Shown piece after piece: positions 54,470 to 64,000 of a stretch of 64,000 nt of DNA. Position 1 is the first letter of the stretch. The number at the start of each line of letters is the position of its first letter. Below the pieces are notes generated by a model, which saw nothing but the letters and a program-made list of their open reading frames with translations, made no database searches and was not told the DNA's origin. Source of the stretch: Bathynomus jamesi (lineage: Eukaryota > Arthropoda > Malacostraca > Isopoda > Cirolanidae); NCBI GenBank assembly GCA_023014485.1, contig JAJOZX010003218.1, forward strand, positions 350,001 to 414,000, written 5' to 3'. The position numbers and the translations under genes were made by a program.

Positions 54470-54660
54470 TATATATGAACAATTCCTATATTCTTATATA
54501 ATTCGTATATTTGTATAAATCCATAAATCCGTATTTTTAATGTATTTTTGTATGAATCCATAAATCCATATTTTTAATGTATATTTGTATAAATCCGAAT
54601 TTGTATAAATCCTTATCTTTATATAATCCTTATATTTATATAATTTTCATATTCAGATAT
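54470..54660 (+). repeat. Degenerate AT-rich tandem repeat
   Basis: Irregular repeats of GTATAAATCCATAAATCC and TTTTTAATGTAT with period about 30-45. No coding potential. From 54,660 to 55,600 I see AT-rich unique sequence with a short duplicated TTACAAGAAGAATCGG / CTACAAGAAGAAATCGG motif near 55,375 and 55,435 and no gene. Confidence 0.65.
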
Positions 54661-55600
54661 TCATTTTTACATAAGAACCAAGACAGCATAACGCAAGTTT
54701 GGATAAAATTTTTATTTCCTTTCTATTTTTGCTAAATAATTGGTGAATTGTTTCTTTTGAACTTACTTAATCATTTTTTTAGTTTTAAATTTAGCTTAAT
54801 AATGAAACCTGATCAAATTTTGCAATGTCCATTTTCTGCATACTTTCTCTCTTCGTTATAAAAGATGGAGTCATGTCTTGCCTAACATTTAATTTTAACT
54901 CTTAAGCCTTTAATTTTTGCTCATATGCATGTTTAAGTTTAAAAACGCATATTTCAATTTCCATTTTTAGTTAACTCGGCAGATCATGATATCAGATCTG
55001 TCAATATGAGGTTTAAGATAAAAATATGGCTTCATCTTCAAATATCTTGTTTATCTGTTTAGACGTTGCCACAGCTAAAAAAATTACCTTATCTTCAAAT
55101 ATTGTGTAAAAATAATGCAGCCTATAGAGAATAGAAACTAAAGAAGTTAAAATTAAATAATAATGATGCCCACAAAATTTGGGTATATAAACCCATGTAA
55201 CTTTCAAATTGTCATTCTGACAATTCTGATTAGACTGATCTAACTTAGAGGCTGAGCATTACCTGTAACATTTTAGCAGTAAATTACCGTAAGAAAAAGT
55301 CTATCTTCTCCTTCGAACCTTGTTCTCTTCAGAGAACTTAGTCTTAAATAGAGAAAAATAATTTCCCGATCCGTTACAAGAAGAATCGGGGAACCTTCAG
55401 AGAATTTAATCAGCTTCACAGAATCCTCCGATCCACTACAAGAAGAAATCGGAGAGTAGTATAGAAGAAAACTACTGCGATTCCCTATACGGTACCAGCT
55501 ACTCCAGAGTAACAAATCCGTTGCTGCCACCTAACCAGAAACCCCGTCAACTTCCAACCGACCAAGGCCATAGACTAAGGGGTTAACATATATATATATA

Positions 55601-55740
55601 GGCGCCTCGGTGGTGTAGTGGTTAGCGTCGCTGACTACGAAACCATCGGCCCCGGGTTCGAGACCCGACGGCAGCCGGCGCGCAGCAAAACCCAGCTGTT
55701 CATCCTTCCACACAATAATAAAAAGAAAGTGGTTGGTAGA
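55601..55740 (+). mobile_element. tRNA-derived SINE unit 1
   Basis: GGCGCCTCGGTGGTGTAGTG at the start gives box A (TGGTGTAGTGG, 55,611-55,621) and GGTTCGAGACC at 55,655-55,665 gives box B, at tRNA-like spacing. The acceptor stem does not pair with the 3' side, so it is not a tRNA gene. A tRNA-unrelated tail follows, with AATAATAAAAAGAAAGTGG. Confidence 0.65.
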
Positions 55741-55746
55741 TAAATG

Positions 55747-55865
55747 GGTACCCTAGGTGGCCTAGTGGTTAAGACGCTGGGCTGCTGATGGGGCGTGGTT
55801 CGGATTCTACGTTAAACTGTAGGTCTAAGGTGGAGTGAAAAGCTTGACCTTCGTCAGAATTAACA
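55747..55865 (+). mobile_element. tRNA-derived SINE unit 2
   Basis: GGTACCCTAGGTGGCCTAGTGG holds a good box A (TGGCCTAGTGG) and GTGGTTCGGATTC lies at box-B distance but departs from the consensus. It is followed by an unrelated region and a (TA)n tract at about 55,893-55,949. It may be a dimeric SINE with unit 1. Confidence 0.5.
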
Positions 55866-55890
55866 ATTTGGGCGGAAGCTAACCAAATGT

Positions 55891-55949
<59 letters not shown>

Positions 55950-55952
<3 letters not shown>

Positions 55953-56212
55953 GGGCGGCTTCTTAATGAATGCAAGGCATGCACTGCATGCGTAAATAAT
56001 ATACCTACTCAATGAATTTAAAATTATTATTTAAGTTAAAAAAATAAAGTTAAAATTATTATTAATATTATTAATATAATATTGGTTCTAGCCTCGGTTA
56101 CTACATAACTCATAAGAATACCATAAAAGACAAAATACAGCTTATCTAATATGTACTACACTGTAATGCATGTGACTGCATGCCTAAGTAAAATTACCAC
56201 GAGCCGCCACTG
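55950..56212. mobile_element. hAT MITE, deletion derivative of hAT 1
   Basis: 263 bp. The left end CAGGGGCGGCTTCTTAATGA and right end ACGAGCCGCCACTG match the ends of the 3968-bp hAT at 4572-8539, including subterminal GCATGCA motifs. It sits in (TA)n on both sides. No ORF. Confidence 0.85.
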
Positions 56213-56224
56213 ATATATATATAT

Positions 56225-56308
56225 ATTACAAGTTGTATGCAGAAAAATAAGATAAACATAGTACAGGTACTGGACCTCTTATCTGGCTTCCAAAAATTCA
56301 GCTATTTT
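56225..56308. repeat. Dispersed 80-bp repeat next to (TA)n, second copy
   Basis: TTACAAGTTGTATGCAGAAA, then GTACAGGTACTGGACC and TGGCTTCCAAAAATTCAGCT, an inverted copy of 46,706-46,785. In both places a TA microsatellite lies on one side. Confidence 0.75.
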
Positions 56309-56484
56309 TTTTAAACTAGCAGGTTGGCAAAAGTGACCAAGTAGGTTAAAGTAAGTTCTCAAATAATATGTTTTCAGGGTAAAGTATTACATTCACAGCT
56401 CCATCTGTAAAAGTAGCAGAAAAAAATCAAGAATTATCACCAAATAATGCAGAAAAAAACAATAATTGTCACCGATTAAATAAC

Positions 56485-56642
56485 TAAGGTTAATTGAATG
56501 GCCGGTTAGGTCAACTGTACGCCCTTGATGATTGGTTAGATTAAGTCGTGATATTTTTGTTAACTTACAAAAATATCACGACTTAACCTAACCAATCGTC
56601 AAGGACGTACAGTTGACCTAATCGGCCATTCAATTGACCAGG
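56485..56642. repeat. Hairpin MITE copy 2
   Basis: The arms GGTTAATTGAATGGCCGGTT.. and the inverse ..CCGGCCATTCAATTGACC meet at GATATTTTTGTTAACTTACA / AAAAATATC near 56,560. Same core and arm units as copy 1 at 41,880-42,170, but with a single unit per arm. Confidence 0.75.
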
Positions 56643-57440
56643 AGCAACTGACAAGTAGATAGATCACAGCACTGCATTATTATATGTTCACACTAGAATA
56701 ATTATAAAAAATAACGATGAACTTCGATATAATTAAGATTGTAAGTTTCGCACACATCCATTATCAACAACGTTACACTCCAAACTCACGCATTTCCACC
56801 TCATTGCCACATTTTATAGGCAATCATGCGGCGGAATGGCACAAAGTAGTTATTATTAAAAATATTAATTAAAAATTTTTGGAGAAATTTAAAAAAAAAT
56901 AGAAATAGCAGGGTTTTTACTTATTCTATATCTATATAAATACATGACTTTATTAACTAAAAAGTTGATTCTCGTGGAGCCGTGAAAGTAATACTTAGCC
57001 GTTTTCAGTTAACGCCATTTCGTTACTGCTGTACGTAGTAAATTAAGTTAGGAACACTTCAAATAATGTGCCATTTTGTGATTAGGACTATACAGTGTAG
57101 ACAGACAATGTGGTTAGTGTAAGTAGTTTACACAATACATAATTTAGCCATTGAACCTACTGTATTGGTATAGAAACAAGGGTGAACCTTTGTGGTAATC
57201 GGACGTACCTAGAATTGCTTGTAAACAAAAAGTTCAAATTATTTATTACTGAAACCAGGAGTGTGGTGTTGAAAAATCTTTCCACAGCGGCAGTTGAGAT
57301 TGATCCTGCATTTTGGAATTGTTTTTTGACTAATATAAGATCACTCGAGTTTTGAAGTTTCATTTTGACGCCAAGTCATTGGTTGATAAATTAACTTTAC
57401 TTCAAATAATTTACCCCCCTTTTTTTTATTATTATTATTT

Positions 57441-57472
57441 TGTGTGTGTGTGTGTGTGTGTGTGAGTGTGTA
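57441..57472 (+). repeat. (GT)n microsatellite
   Basis: About 15 GT units after a T-rich run. The wider stretch 56,643-57,747 has no gene or element that I can support. Confidence 0.95.
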
Positions 57473-57747
57473 ATCGTTAAGCTTCGATGTTCCACGCCTC
57501 CAAAGGGTTGACTGGGCTTGATCACCGTGGCTTTAAGTTTAACTATCTTTGTTTTATTATAATTATTACTGTTCATTATTATTTGCTGAAACTATTTAAC
57601 CTTAGCGGTTGTAGTTTGGAACGAAATTTCCATTAATATATAGCAATATATTGTTGAATAACTTGCTTGTTGGTTATAAATTATTATTTGTAGACTCGTA
57701 CGTTTATTTCGGCTAGGCTAAACCTTGCTTAGCCTGGCCAGTCAACA

Positions 57748-58060
57748 TGCCAGTTGACAACCCTAGCCTTAAGACGGGTTCAAAGAGTAAACGGTTCAAA
57801 CCATCTTCAGAAAAGCCTGTAGATGGTACAAAGTTTCAAGATCTTGACTTGGCAATCAAACAGTCTGACTCGGCTGTCATCTTTCCATGGATCTAGTCCG
57901 GTTGGGCCTATGACAGCAAATTCTGGACCTCATTTTGACTCTCAAAACTCTTCACAACATCCAAAACCATCTGTCTCGGAGTCTTCAAGTTCAGCTACAC
58001 CTGATAATGTACAAATGCAGCAACCAGTAGGTACTCTGTCCTCTTCCGTTCCTTCCGGAA
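57748..58060 (+). CDS. Possible host exon, Ser/Pro-rich, frameshifted or spliced
   Basis: ATG at 57,748 opens MPVDNPSLKTGSKSKRF and runs to a TAG at about 57,893. From about 57,850 the next frame continues with GSSPVGPMTANSGPHFDSQN, then PKPSVSESSSSATPDNV to about 58,060, where a (TA)n tract and a mariner derivative begin. Composition is protein-like and unlike the transposons. No domain recognised; a one-base slip near 57,870 or a splice could link the frames. Confidence 0.35.
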
Positions 58061-58061
58061 C

Positions 58062-58106
<45 letters not shown>

Positions 58107-58109
<3 letters not shown>

Positions 58110-58505
58110 GGTGTCCCGTAAGTCTGGACCCATAGGGAAAAATAATAAAATTACAAAATAGTCCAAAAATTTATTACATAATCTGTTCAAAGTGTCCGCC
58201 GTTGTGTCGCACACATAGTTGAAGACGCAATCTCCACTGCGACAGCACTTTCTGAATCACAGTCGCAGAAATTTCTTGACACGCCTCCACAATGCGTGCT
58301 TTAAGGTGGAAAATGTTCTGAAGTTTGACCTCGTACACTTTGGCTTTCAAGTGGCCCCACAAATAAAACTCCAGCGGAGTAAGATCATAATAAAAAAATA
58401 ATAAAAATAATAATAAAAATAATAAAAAAATATATTATAAATAAATTTTTGGACTATTTTGTAATTTTATTATTTTTCCCTATGGGTCCAGACTTACGGG
58501 ACACC

Positions 58506-58508
<3 letters not shown>
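58107..58508 (-). mobile_element. DD41D mariner MITE d with transposase C-terminus
   Basis: TIRs of about 58 bp (CAGGGTGTCCCGTAAGTCTG at 58,107 and its inverse ending at 58,508), flanked by TA within (TA)n tracts. The minus strand 58,362-58,174 keeps the transposase end (WGHLKAKVYEVKLQN, then VRHNGGHFEQIM). TIR and protein end resemble element c (46,856) but differ enough to be a separate subfamily. Confidence 0.85.
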
Positions 58509-58538
<30 letters not shown>

Positions 58539-58541
<3 letters not shown>

Positions 58542-58600
58542 TAGTACCTCTATTAACGAATCCTCTGGGAACGAAGCTCCTTTATAACGAAATCTGTCCT
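58539..58600. mobile_element. Possible pogo/Tigger-type terminus
   Basis: CAGTAGTACCTCTATTAACG at 58,539 followed by CTTTATAACGAAATC resembles the TIRs of pogo/Tigger elements (CAGTNNNACCTCNNTTAACGA). I found no partner end or transposase. From 58,600 to 60,087 I see no gene that I can support; it may include the 3' flank of the element to the right. Confidence 0.4.
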
Positions 58601-60087
58601 GGAGACCTTTTTGTAAAAAAAAAGCCTTTTTTTGCTGAAAACAAAAATTAAAAAAAAATTCATAGAGTGGTTCAAAAAATACGAGCGTAAACGCAGCCAG
58701 ACCCTTGTAAACGTTTTGTTACATGTCTCATCAGCCAATCCGCGAAGAGCTTCATTAGTCTCCTTCTCCCGCTCGCCAATGTTCGACCGCCTCGTGTTGG
58801 TGTATTATATTTTTTGTTTAATTGTGTATAATTACACTGAATAAAAGTGACAGAGGAAAGGAAAGGTGAAGACGACTGGTCTCAACTACAATAATACATA
58901 TACTATTTTCAGAAAGAATAATATACGTATGGAAAATACTATAGGCTTGTGACCCGAACCTTAGAAATAAAATAGAAACACATTGAATGAGTTAACAGGC
59001 AGACTGTGTACTTACGAGGACAGGGGAACATAAAAACAAGGATGAAAAATACCCTCCGAATACGAGGCCCAAAACTTCTCAACGTGCTGCCAAAAGAACA
59101 TGAGCCTCCAGCAGACCAACCTGAATAATTTCAAGAATCAGCTGAACTGGTTCTTGTGCAAAGGCCCTGATCAATCATGCATGTCTGGCTACGAGAGCAG
59201 GAGGATAGCGGAAACCAGTTCTCTCCTTCATCAAATCCTACAAATGAGGCTACATGCTGCAGAGGGGTCGACTGCAAATCGATCTTGAACCGTCGATTGA
59301 AGCCATTATCAGTACCATAAGTATTGGTACAGAAAAATATTTCAGTTAAATTCATCGTTATGTTTTGTACTATTAGTAGGGCAGCTAAACAAGTTGAAGT
59401 GGACAATCCGGACAAAAGCACCAAACTTTCCCTACTTGTATATTTTGGACCAACAATTAAAAATATCCCCGGAACCACCTTCAGAGACCATTACTTGGCC
59501 GCCATATTGGATTTCAAGATGGCCGCCATAGACAAAATGGAATTTCTGATATAAGTTTCAATAGAGAATTCCCTTGGCATGTTTGGCATCAAACTATATG
59601 TTTTTTGGCATGATCAGATCAATAAAACAACTTTTAAGCTGATCAGAAGTATGTTTACTGCAGAAATCACACTTCGTACAACATATACAGTGAAAATCGT
59701 GAATATTTTAACACAAAAACCATGTTCAAGAAAACCATGTTTAAGAAAAATCAACGAAACTATAACAATTGAAGATTTCACACACCAAAAAGTAGACCTT
59801 TAGCTCTATAACTGAATGTGGGAGAGGAAAATTGGCAAAATATGTGCATTTTAAAAAATGAAATTCTACAAAGGTCAAAATGCTACCCTTTCATATTTGC
59901 ACAATTTTCATGCATTATTCATGGTTCTATAGAAAACTTGTATTAACAACATTTGTAGAGTAAGGGCAGGGCTATTAAATGGGTACCATAAAATTGAAAT
60001 ATGTTGGCATTTAGCATTGCAATGCCTACTGTCCCAACTCACCCCCTGTCCCGAACTGTCCCAACTCACCCCGCTCGACGCTATATG

Positions 60088-63000
60088 TTAAACTGCACAG
60101 TTGCAGCTACACAGTTCTGTACACTTCCACCTGGCCTTCTTGCAAGCACACCTGGTGCCACATCCACTCTTGCTCTTGCAGCCGCATTTGACCAATTCGC
60201 TGCAAGCTTTAGATGCTACTGGTCTTGTGGTCCAAACTGGTGTCCATGACTGGGACTCTTCGCTAAAGGTCCATCCCCATCCTTCAGGAGTTGGAAGATT
60301 CTGTTCACTTCTCTCACAGGTCGACCATATTCTTCCCTGGTATGTGACCCTCCTGGTGTGTTGGAGAAGAGCATCCTGAGTTGGTGGGATAGTCTCCATA
60401 GTTTTTCCCTTCTGACAGAACATGACCTTTCTTGCCTCATCTAACGTTCAATGTCACTGGTGTTGTCATAGAGGACAACTGTGTACCGTTCAAGAAGCTT
60501 GAAGTGGGGAGTTTCGGCGTCAACATCTGCAAATGGATTTCGTGCCATGAATGTGAATGCTTGTGTTACCTCAGGGTAATGGTGCCATGCTGCCCATGCC
60601 GTATTCTTGCCCCTTCCGTAAAAGGATGATGTTGTATCACATCCCGTGAAGCAGTGAAACAGTGGTAGGGATGTGCATCTCTCTTCACCCAAAGAGGCAC
60701 AGATTGTGTTAATGTGATGGTAAGTGAAGTTTTTCCCAGTGCCAAAACCAACCCAAATATTTACTTCAGATCTTATGGACGTCAAGTGATGGAATTTTCC
60801 TATTAGAATGACAATAACATCCGTGTCTACAGTTCTGATCATGCAGTTAATGTGCCCTTCCTTTATTGCATCATGAAGATGAATGAACAGTCTAGTGTCT
60901 GCCTCCTCATGGTCGCATCTTGGCATTGTGCGGTCGGCCCCATTGATGATGACTTCAGGTCCTGATGTAATAACAACTTCTTGTTGTTAGGAACTTCCAT
61001 TGCAGCAACCTTGTCTGATAGGAAAGCGAACAGTTCTTGCTTGTTTCTAGAGTCTCGAAGGAAGTCATGCCAATTTAGGGGTAATTTGGTTTTTCCTTCA
61101 ACCTTTCTTCTGCTTCCTTTTCCCCGTTTTTCTCTGGTAGTCTCTTTTAAGGTGCTTGCAGTGTAGGTATCCCAGACGATGTCAATTCGCTGGCAAGTTT
61201 CTAACTGTTTGATGAGATAAGGGACGAATACACGATCTGCATACTCTTCAAAGTTGGTAACACCTGCAGTAGACAGCAAATGGACGATGGCAGCTCCATC
61301 AAGAAGTTTCACATCAAAAGGATCTGGAGGGTTGTCCTTGTTTTCAAATGTAATGATTTTCAGTAGGTCAGACTTTTTCCCAAACCGCAATTTCCCACCA
61401 TCAGATAGGGAAGAAGGAAAGGGGTGATTCTCGTGTTGGAAGAATGCATCCATGTCACTATGCCGATGTTGCATAACAATATACAGATGAGAGAATAGAG
61501 CAACATCGTTCTTCAGTAGTTGGATTCCCCCAACATTCCGTACCTGAGATTTCGGCCGAGGACATCTGAAGAGGGCAAGCGAGTTCTTCTTGATCGGTGT
61601 ATGAATTGACCTTGTACAATCTGTGACAACTTCTTTGTAGTATCGGCTATATTGCTCCTTACCCAAATCCTTTATAGTTCTCACTGTATGGACCACAGAT
61701 TCATCCATGACATTCCTTGTGTCTAAGGCCAGTAATTCATTCCTATTATCACAAAATGGATTTCCCATATCACGGAAGACTTCAACGAGATTAGAAACAT
61801 GATCCTTGAATCTTCTCTGTGTAGATAGTGCTTCTTCGTGGTGGAAGTTGTTGTCTTCAGTTTCTGGAAGGTTTTCGTCTTCATATTCAGTAATCAATCT
61901 GGCTTGTTCTGGCCCTGCTACCATCCACTTCTTGAATGCCACTGGATTCTCAGTCAGACCCACCGCGCCTCCTGAACCTTTGACTTTCTCATTGTTTTGT
62001 TCATGTGCTTGGTCTAAAGGCATGGCTGAGAATCTCTTCTTGGTCTTGTGTACTACCCAGTGTCCATTTCGTGAAAACTCATTCATAACTGGCTGAGGGA
62101 GATTCTTCATGTCCCGGATGTGGAGTGGAAGCCAACGTGCGTAATTCTGGTGGTCAAGAGCAAAGAACCAGGGAACTACTTTCTTCAAGCTTTCTACATA
62201 CAATGGAAAGTCTCCTGCACGATGTGATCGTATGAATATGAGGCCGTCTATCTCCATCTGAAGAATTGTCTCCCAGTATTGGAATGTTGGACTGACCTGA
62301 ACCATCTTCTTCTTCCACTCTTCCTTTGTCTTGTCATCATAGGGACCAACAGTTTCCATAAAGGCTTCATGCTGCAGCTTTGCCAATGTCAAAGCTGTTA
62401 CCTGGTGAGCATGTCTGGTTCTTGTAAGATGAGAGGCTTTAAGAAATGAGTCAACAGTTCCTGCCGAAGCCATGCCTGCTTGTGTCAAGGCATTTGTCCA
62501 CCCAGATCCCTCTAGATAATCTCCATACGTTCTCCACATGGCCATCTCTGTATGTAGACCTCCAAACATGACGATGACCTTGTCTTCTCCGTGGGTGTCT
62601 GGCCACTTCCACTGAATGAATTTACCAAGGGCATATAGGGGTGCATCGAATGCAACAACTGGTATTTGCTAGCGGCCTTTTCATGGAATAAGGGAAGGAG
62701 GTAGGAAAGGGTTTTCATTTGATCTTCATCTTGTTCTTGCCTTGTAGCGTGGTATGCTGACCATGATATAACATCACCCTTCCCTATCGTGTCTTTCTCC
62801 AAGATCCTGAACGCTTCTTTCATCCACTCCTTTTCCTGGAAACATGCTTCATGGTAGTGTCCCTCAATAGGGTCAGACACATTAGACAACTTCAGGACTT
62901 CTACCTTGGTTTTGTCCATTGCAACAGCTGGTACAATTGAGTAGGACATGAGTAACTCCAAGTCCTTTGAACCTAGAGAAGGTAGCACAAGATCACCTTG

Positions 63001-63990
63001 TTTGGTTCCACAGTTTGAGACAGTTGGGAACTGAAACAGACTAATCCCTGTACCATGAAATGATCCAACGGCAGTTGTACTAGATGGGTTGTAATCCAGA
63101 TTGTCAAGTGCCCCAACAATAAATGGTCCATGACGAAACTGAGCTGGTACAACCACTCCTTTGGTCTTGAAGTTCTGGCACACTGCTGTTGCAAGTTGGC
63201 TTTCGACTTGAAGAATTCGGTCATAACTCACACTGAGACCCAATTCATATAGTTGTGTAATTAATGATTTTGACCGAATTTCAGTATGAATTTTCAGACC
63301 AAGATACAGAGGCAATGGTGGTTCTCTTTCCAAAGAATGGCGAACCTTAGATGATGATGTATGCTTGTTCCTAAAATTAAAAAGGATAAGTTGCGAGACA
63401 GTGAGAGTTGCAGGGGAGTCTTCTGGTGTTTGGTCCTTCACGTCAGCACCATTTGTGATCATAGATATAAGGGTTTTCAAGGTTGTAGGTACCGATTCCT
63501 GTTGACAACCAGATGGAAAGGCACCTGCAAACTTGAATCCAGTAAAGTTCACGATTTCCTTGCGTATGATTCTAGCAGCTTTTGCAAGAATCATAGTATC
63601 TCCTTCAAAATTCTGTCTATTTGTCTCTCTGAGCATTTCCTGAATTCCCTGCTGAAAAACTAAGATTTTGTTCTTGCCATCACTCACTTCCTGGGCATAT
63701 GGGAAATACTCCAGAATCTTCTCTCTGAATCGTCCTCTGTTCATTTCCTTATTAATACCTAAGTCCCGAAGTCTTTTTTGATACAGATCAAATAGCACAG
63801 AAAACTTCATTTGAAAGATTCCTTCTTCCACGCAATTTTCTACATGATTAACGACCTCAACTATTGCCTTTGCTTTCATCAAGTTTTCTTCATAGCCTTC
63901 TTCCTTGCTCTGTTTTTGTCTCAAAAGTGAGCGGTAACGGTTCCGATAAAATGTCAAGCATTGCAGACGATACTTGGCTTCAATGGCCAT
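60088..63990 (-). pseudogene. Second large transposase with PIN nuclease and CXC cluster, frameshifted
   Basis: Minus-strand gene in four consecutive frames with no other stops: 63,990-62,512, 62,569-60,863, 60,926-60,441 and 60,423-60,088. N-terminal part: VGALDNLDYNPSSTT and FHGTGISLFQ (about 63,060-63,125). Middle: FGGLHTEMAMW (about 62,540), YARWLPLHIRDM, FSAMPLDQAHEQNN, GGAVGLTENPVA. Nuclease: LLDGAAIVHLL, RIDIVWDTYTAS (about 61,170), HEEADTRLFIH, RTVDTDVIVI, CFTGCDTTSSF (about 60,640). C-terminal CXC cluster: CGCKSKSGCGTRCACKK. About 1280 codons. The start may lie beyond the window. Same superfamily as 48,302-52,897 but strongly diverged. Confidence 0.75.
60863..62569 (-). pseudogene. 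Central frame of the second large transposase (568 codons)
   Basis: The longest uninterrupted frame of this gene, from the GGLHTE block to the start of the EEAD nuclease block. The linker between the core and nuclease contains basic segments (KRGKGSRRKVEGKTKL). Its order of blocks is the same as in the element at 47.5-53.9 kb. It ends by a one-base shift near 60,900 into the frame that carries the nuclease acidic residues. Confidence 0.75.
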
Positions 63991-64000
63991 AAGATCACCA

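Noticed and set aside
55601..55678. A functional tRNA gene
   Set aside because: Boxes A and B are good but the 5' and 3' ends do not pair as an acceptor stem; a SINE head fits better.
59100..59480. Overlapping short frames on both strands near 59.1-59.5 kb
   Set aside because: Neither strand gives a recognisable motif, splice context or link to the adjacent transposon gene.

Overview
The window is eukaryotic repeat-rich DNA, most likely from an arthropod (crustacean or chelicerate); the species cannot be fixed from sequence. The evidence is spliced gene fragments with GT..AG introns, very long (TA)n microsatellites, many TA-target mariner-type elements, hAT elements, CR1-type LINEs, Ty3/Gypsy elements and a Maverick/Polinton (adintovirus-like) relic. 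I see no bacterial operon, rRNA gene or CRISPR array. Almost every long open frame belongs to a mobile element, and most are broken.

Layout. 1-1.5 kb: Ty3/Gypsy pol piece with protease directly followed by integrase. 1.95-2.57 kb: minisatellite whose unit carries a tRNA box-B motif. 3.5-8.96 kb: promoter and first exons of an unrecognised spliced gene; one exon module is duplicated and the second copy is split by a 4-kb hAT element, which itself holds a DD41D mariner. 8.96-21.8 kb: decayed Polinton with protease, major capsid, pX-like, penton, integrase, two small ORFs and ATPase on the minus strand, and PolB plus accessory ORFs on the plus strand. It is interrupted by an apparently intact DD37E transposon and by a palindromic DD41D foldback. 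22.3-36.6 kb: nest of non-LTR elements (LINE-A twice in opposite directions inside LINE-B), with a young Gypsy element (LTRs about 99% identical) and an intron-bearing hAT element inside. 36.6-38.4 kb: third hAT. 38.5-42.3 kb: short TIR element split by a CR1 LINE and a hairpin MITE. 42.4-43.7 kb: mariner deletion derivative. 43.8-46.5 kb: second DD37E element with a DD41D element inserted near its start codon. 46.9-54.5 kb: DD41D mariner split by a 6.4-kb TIR transposon. 55.6-58.5 kb: tRNA-derived SINE units, hAT and mariner MITEs, one possible host exon. 60.1-64 kb: minus-strand gene of a second, diverged member of the same large-transposon family, running to the window edge.

Most interesting content. 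The elements at 47,463-53,886 and 60,088-63,990 share an unusual protein plan: a large N-terminal region with conserved GG(L/F)HxE and YARW blocks, an XPG/FEN-like PIN nuclease signature (EEAD..DTD..TGCD) and a C-terminal CXC-type cysteine cluster. The first has about 540-bp terminal inverted repeats and a 3-bp target duplication (TAT) whose removal restores the interrupted mariner reading frame. This is direct evidence of mobility. I infer a relation to Academ-type (XPG-nuclease) DNA transposons, which needs a search to confirm.
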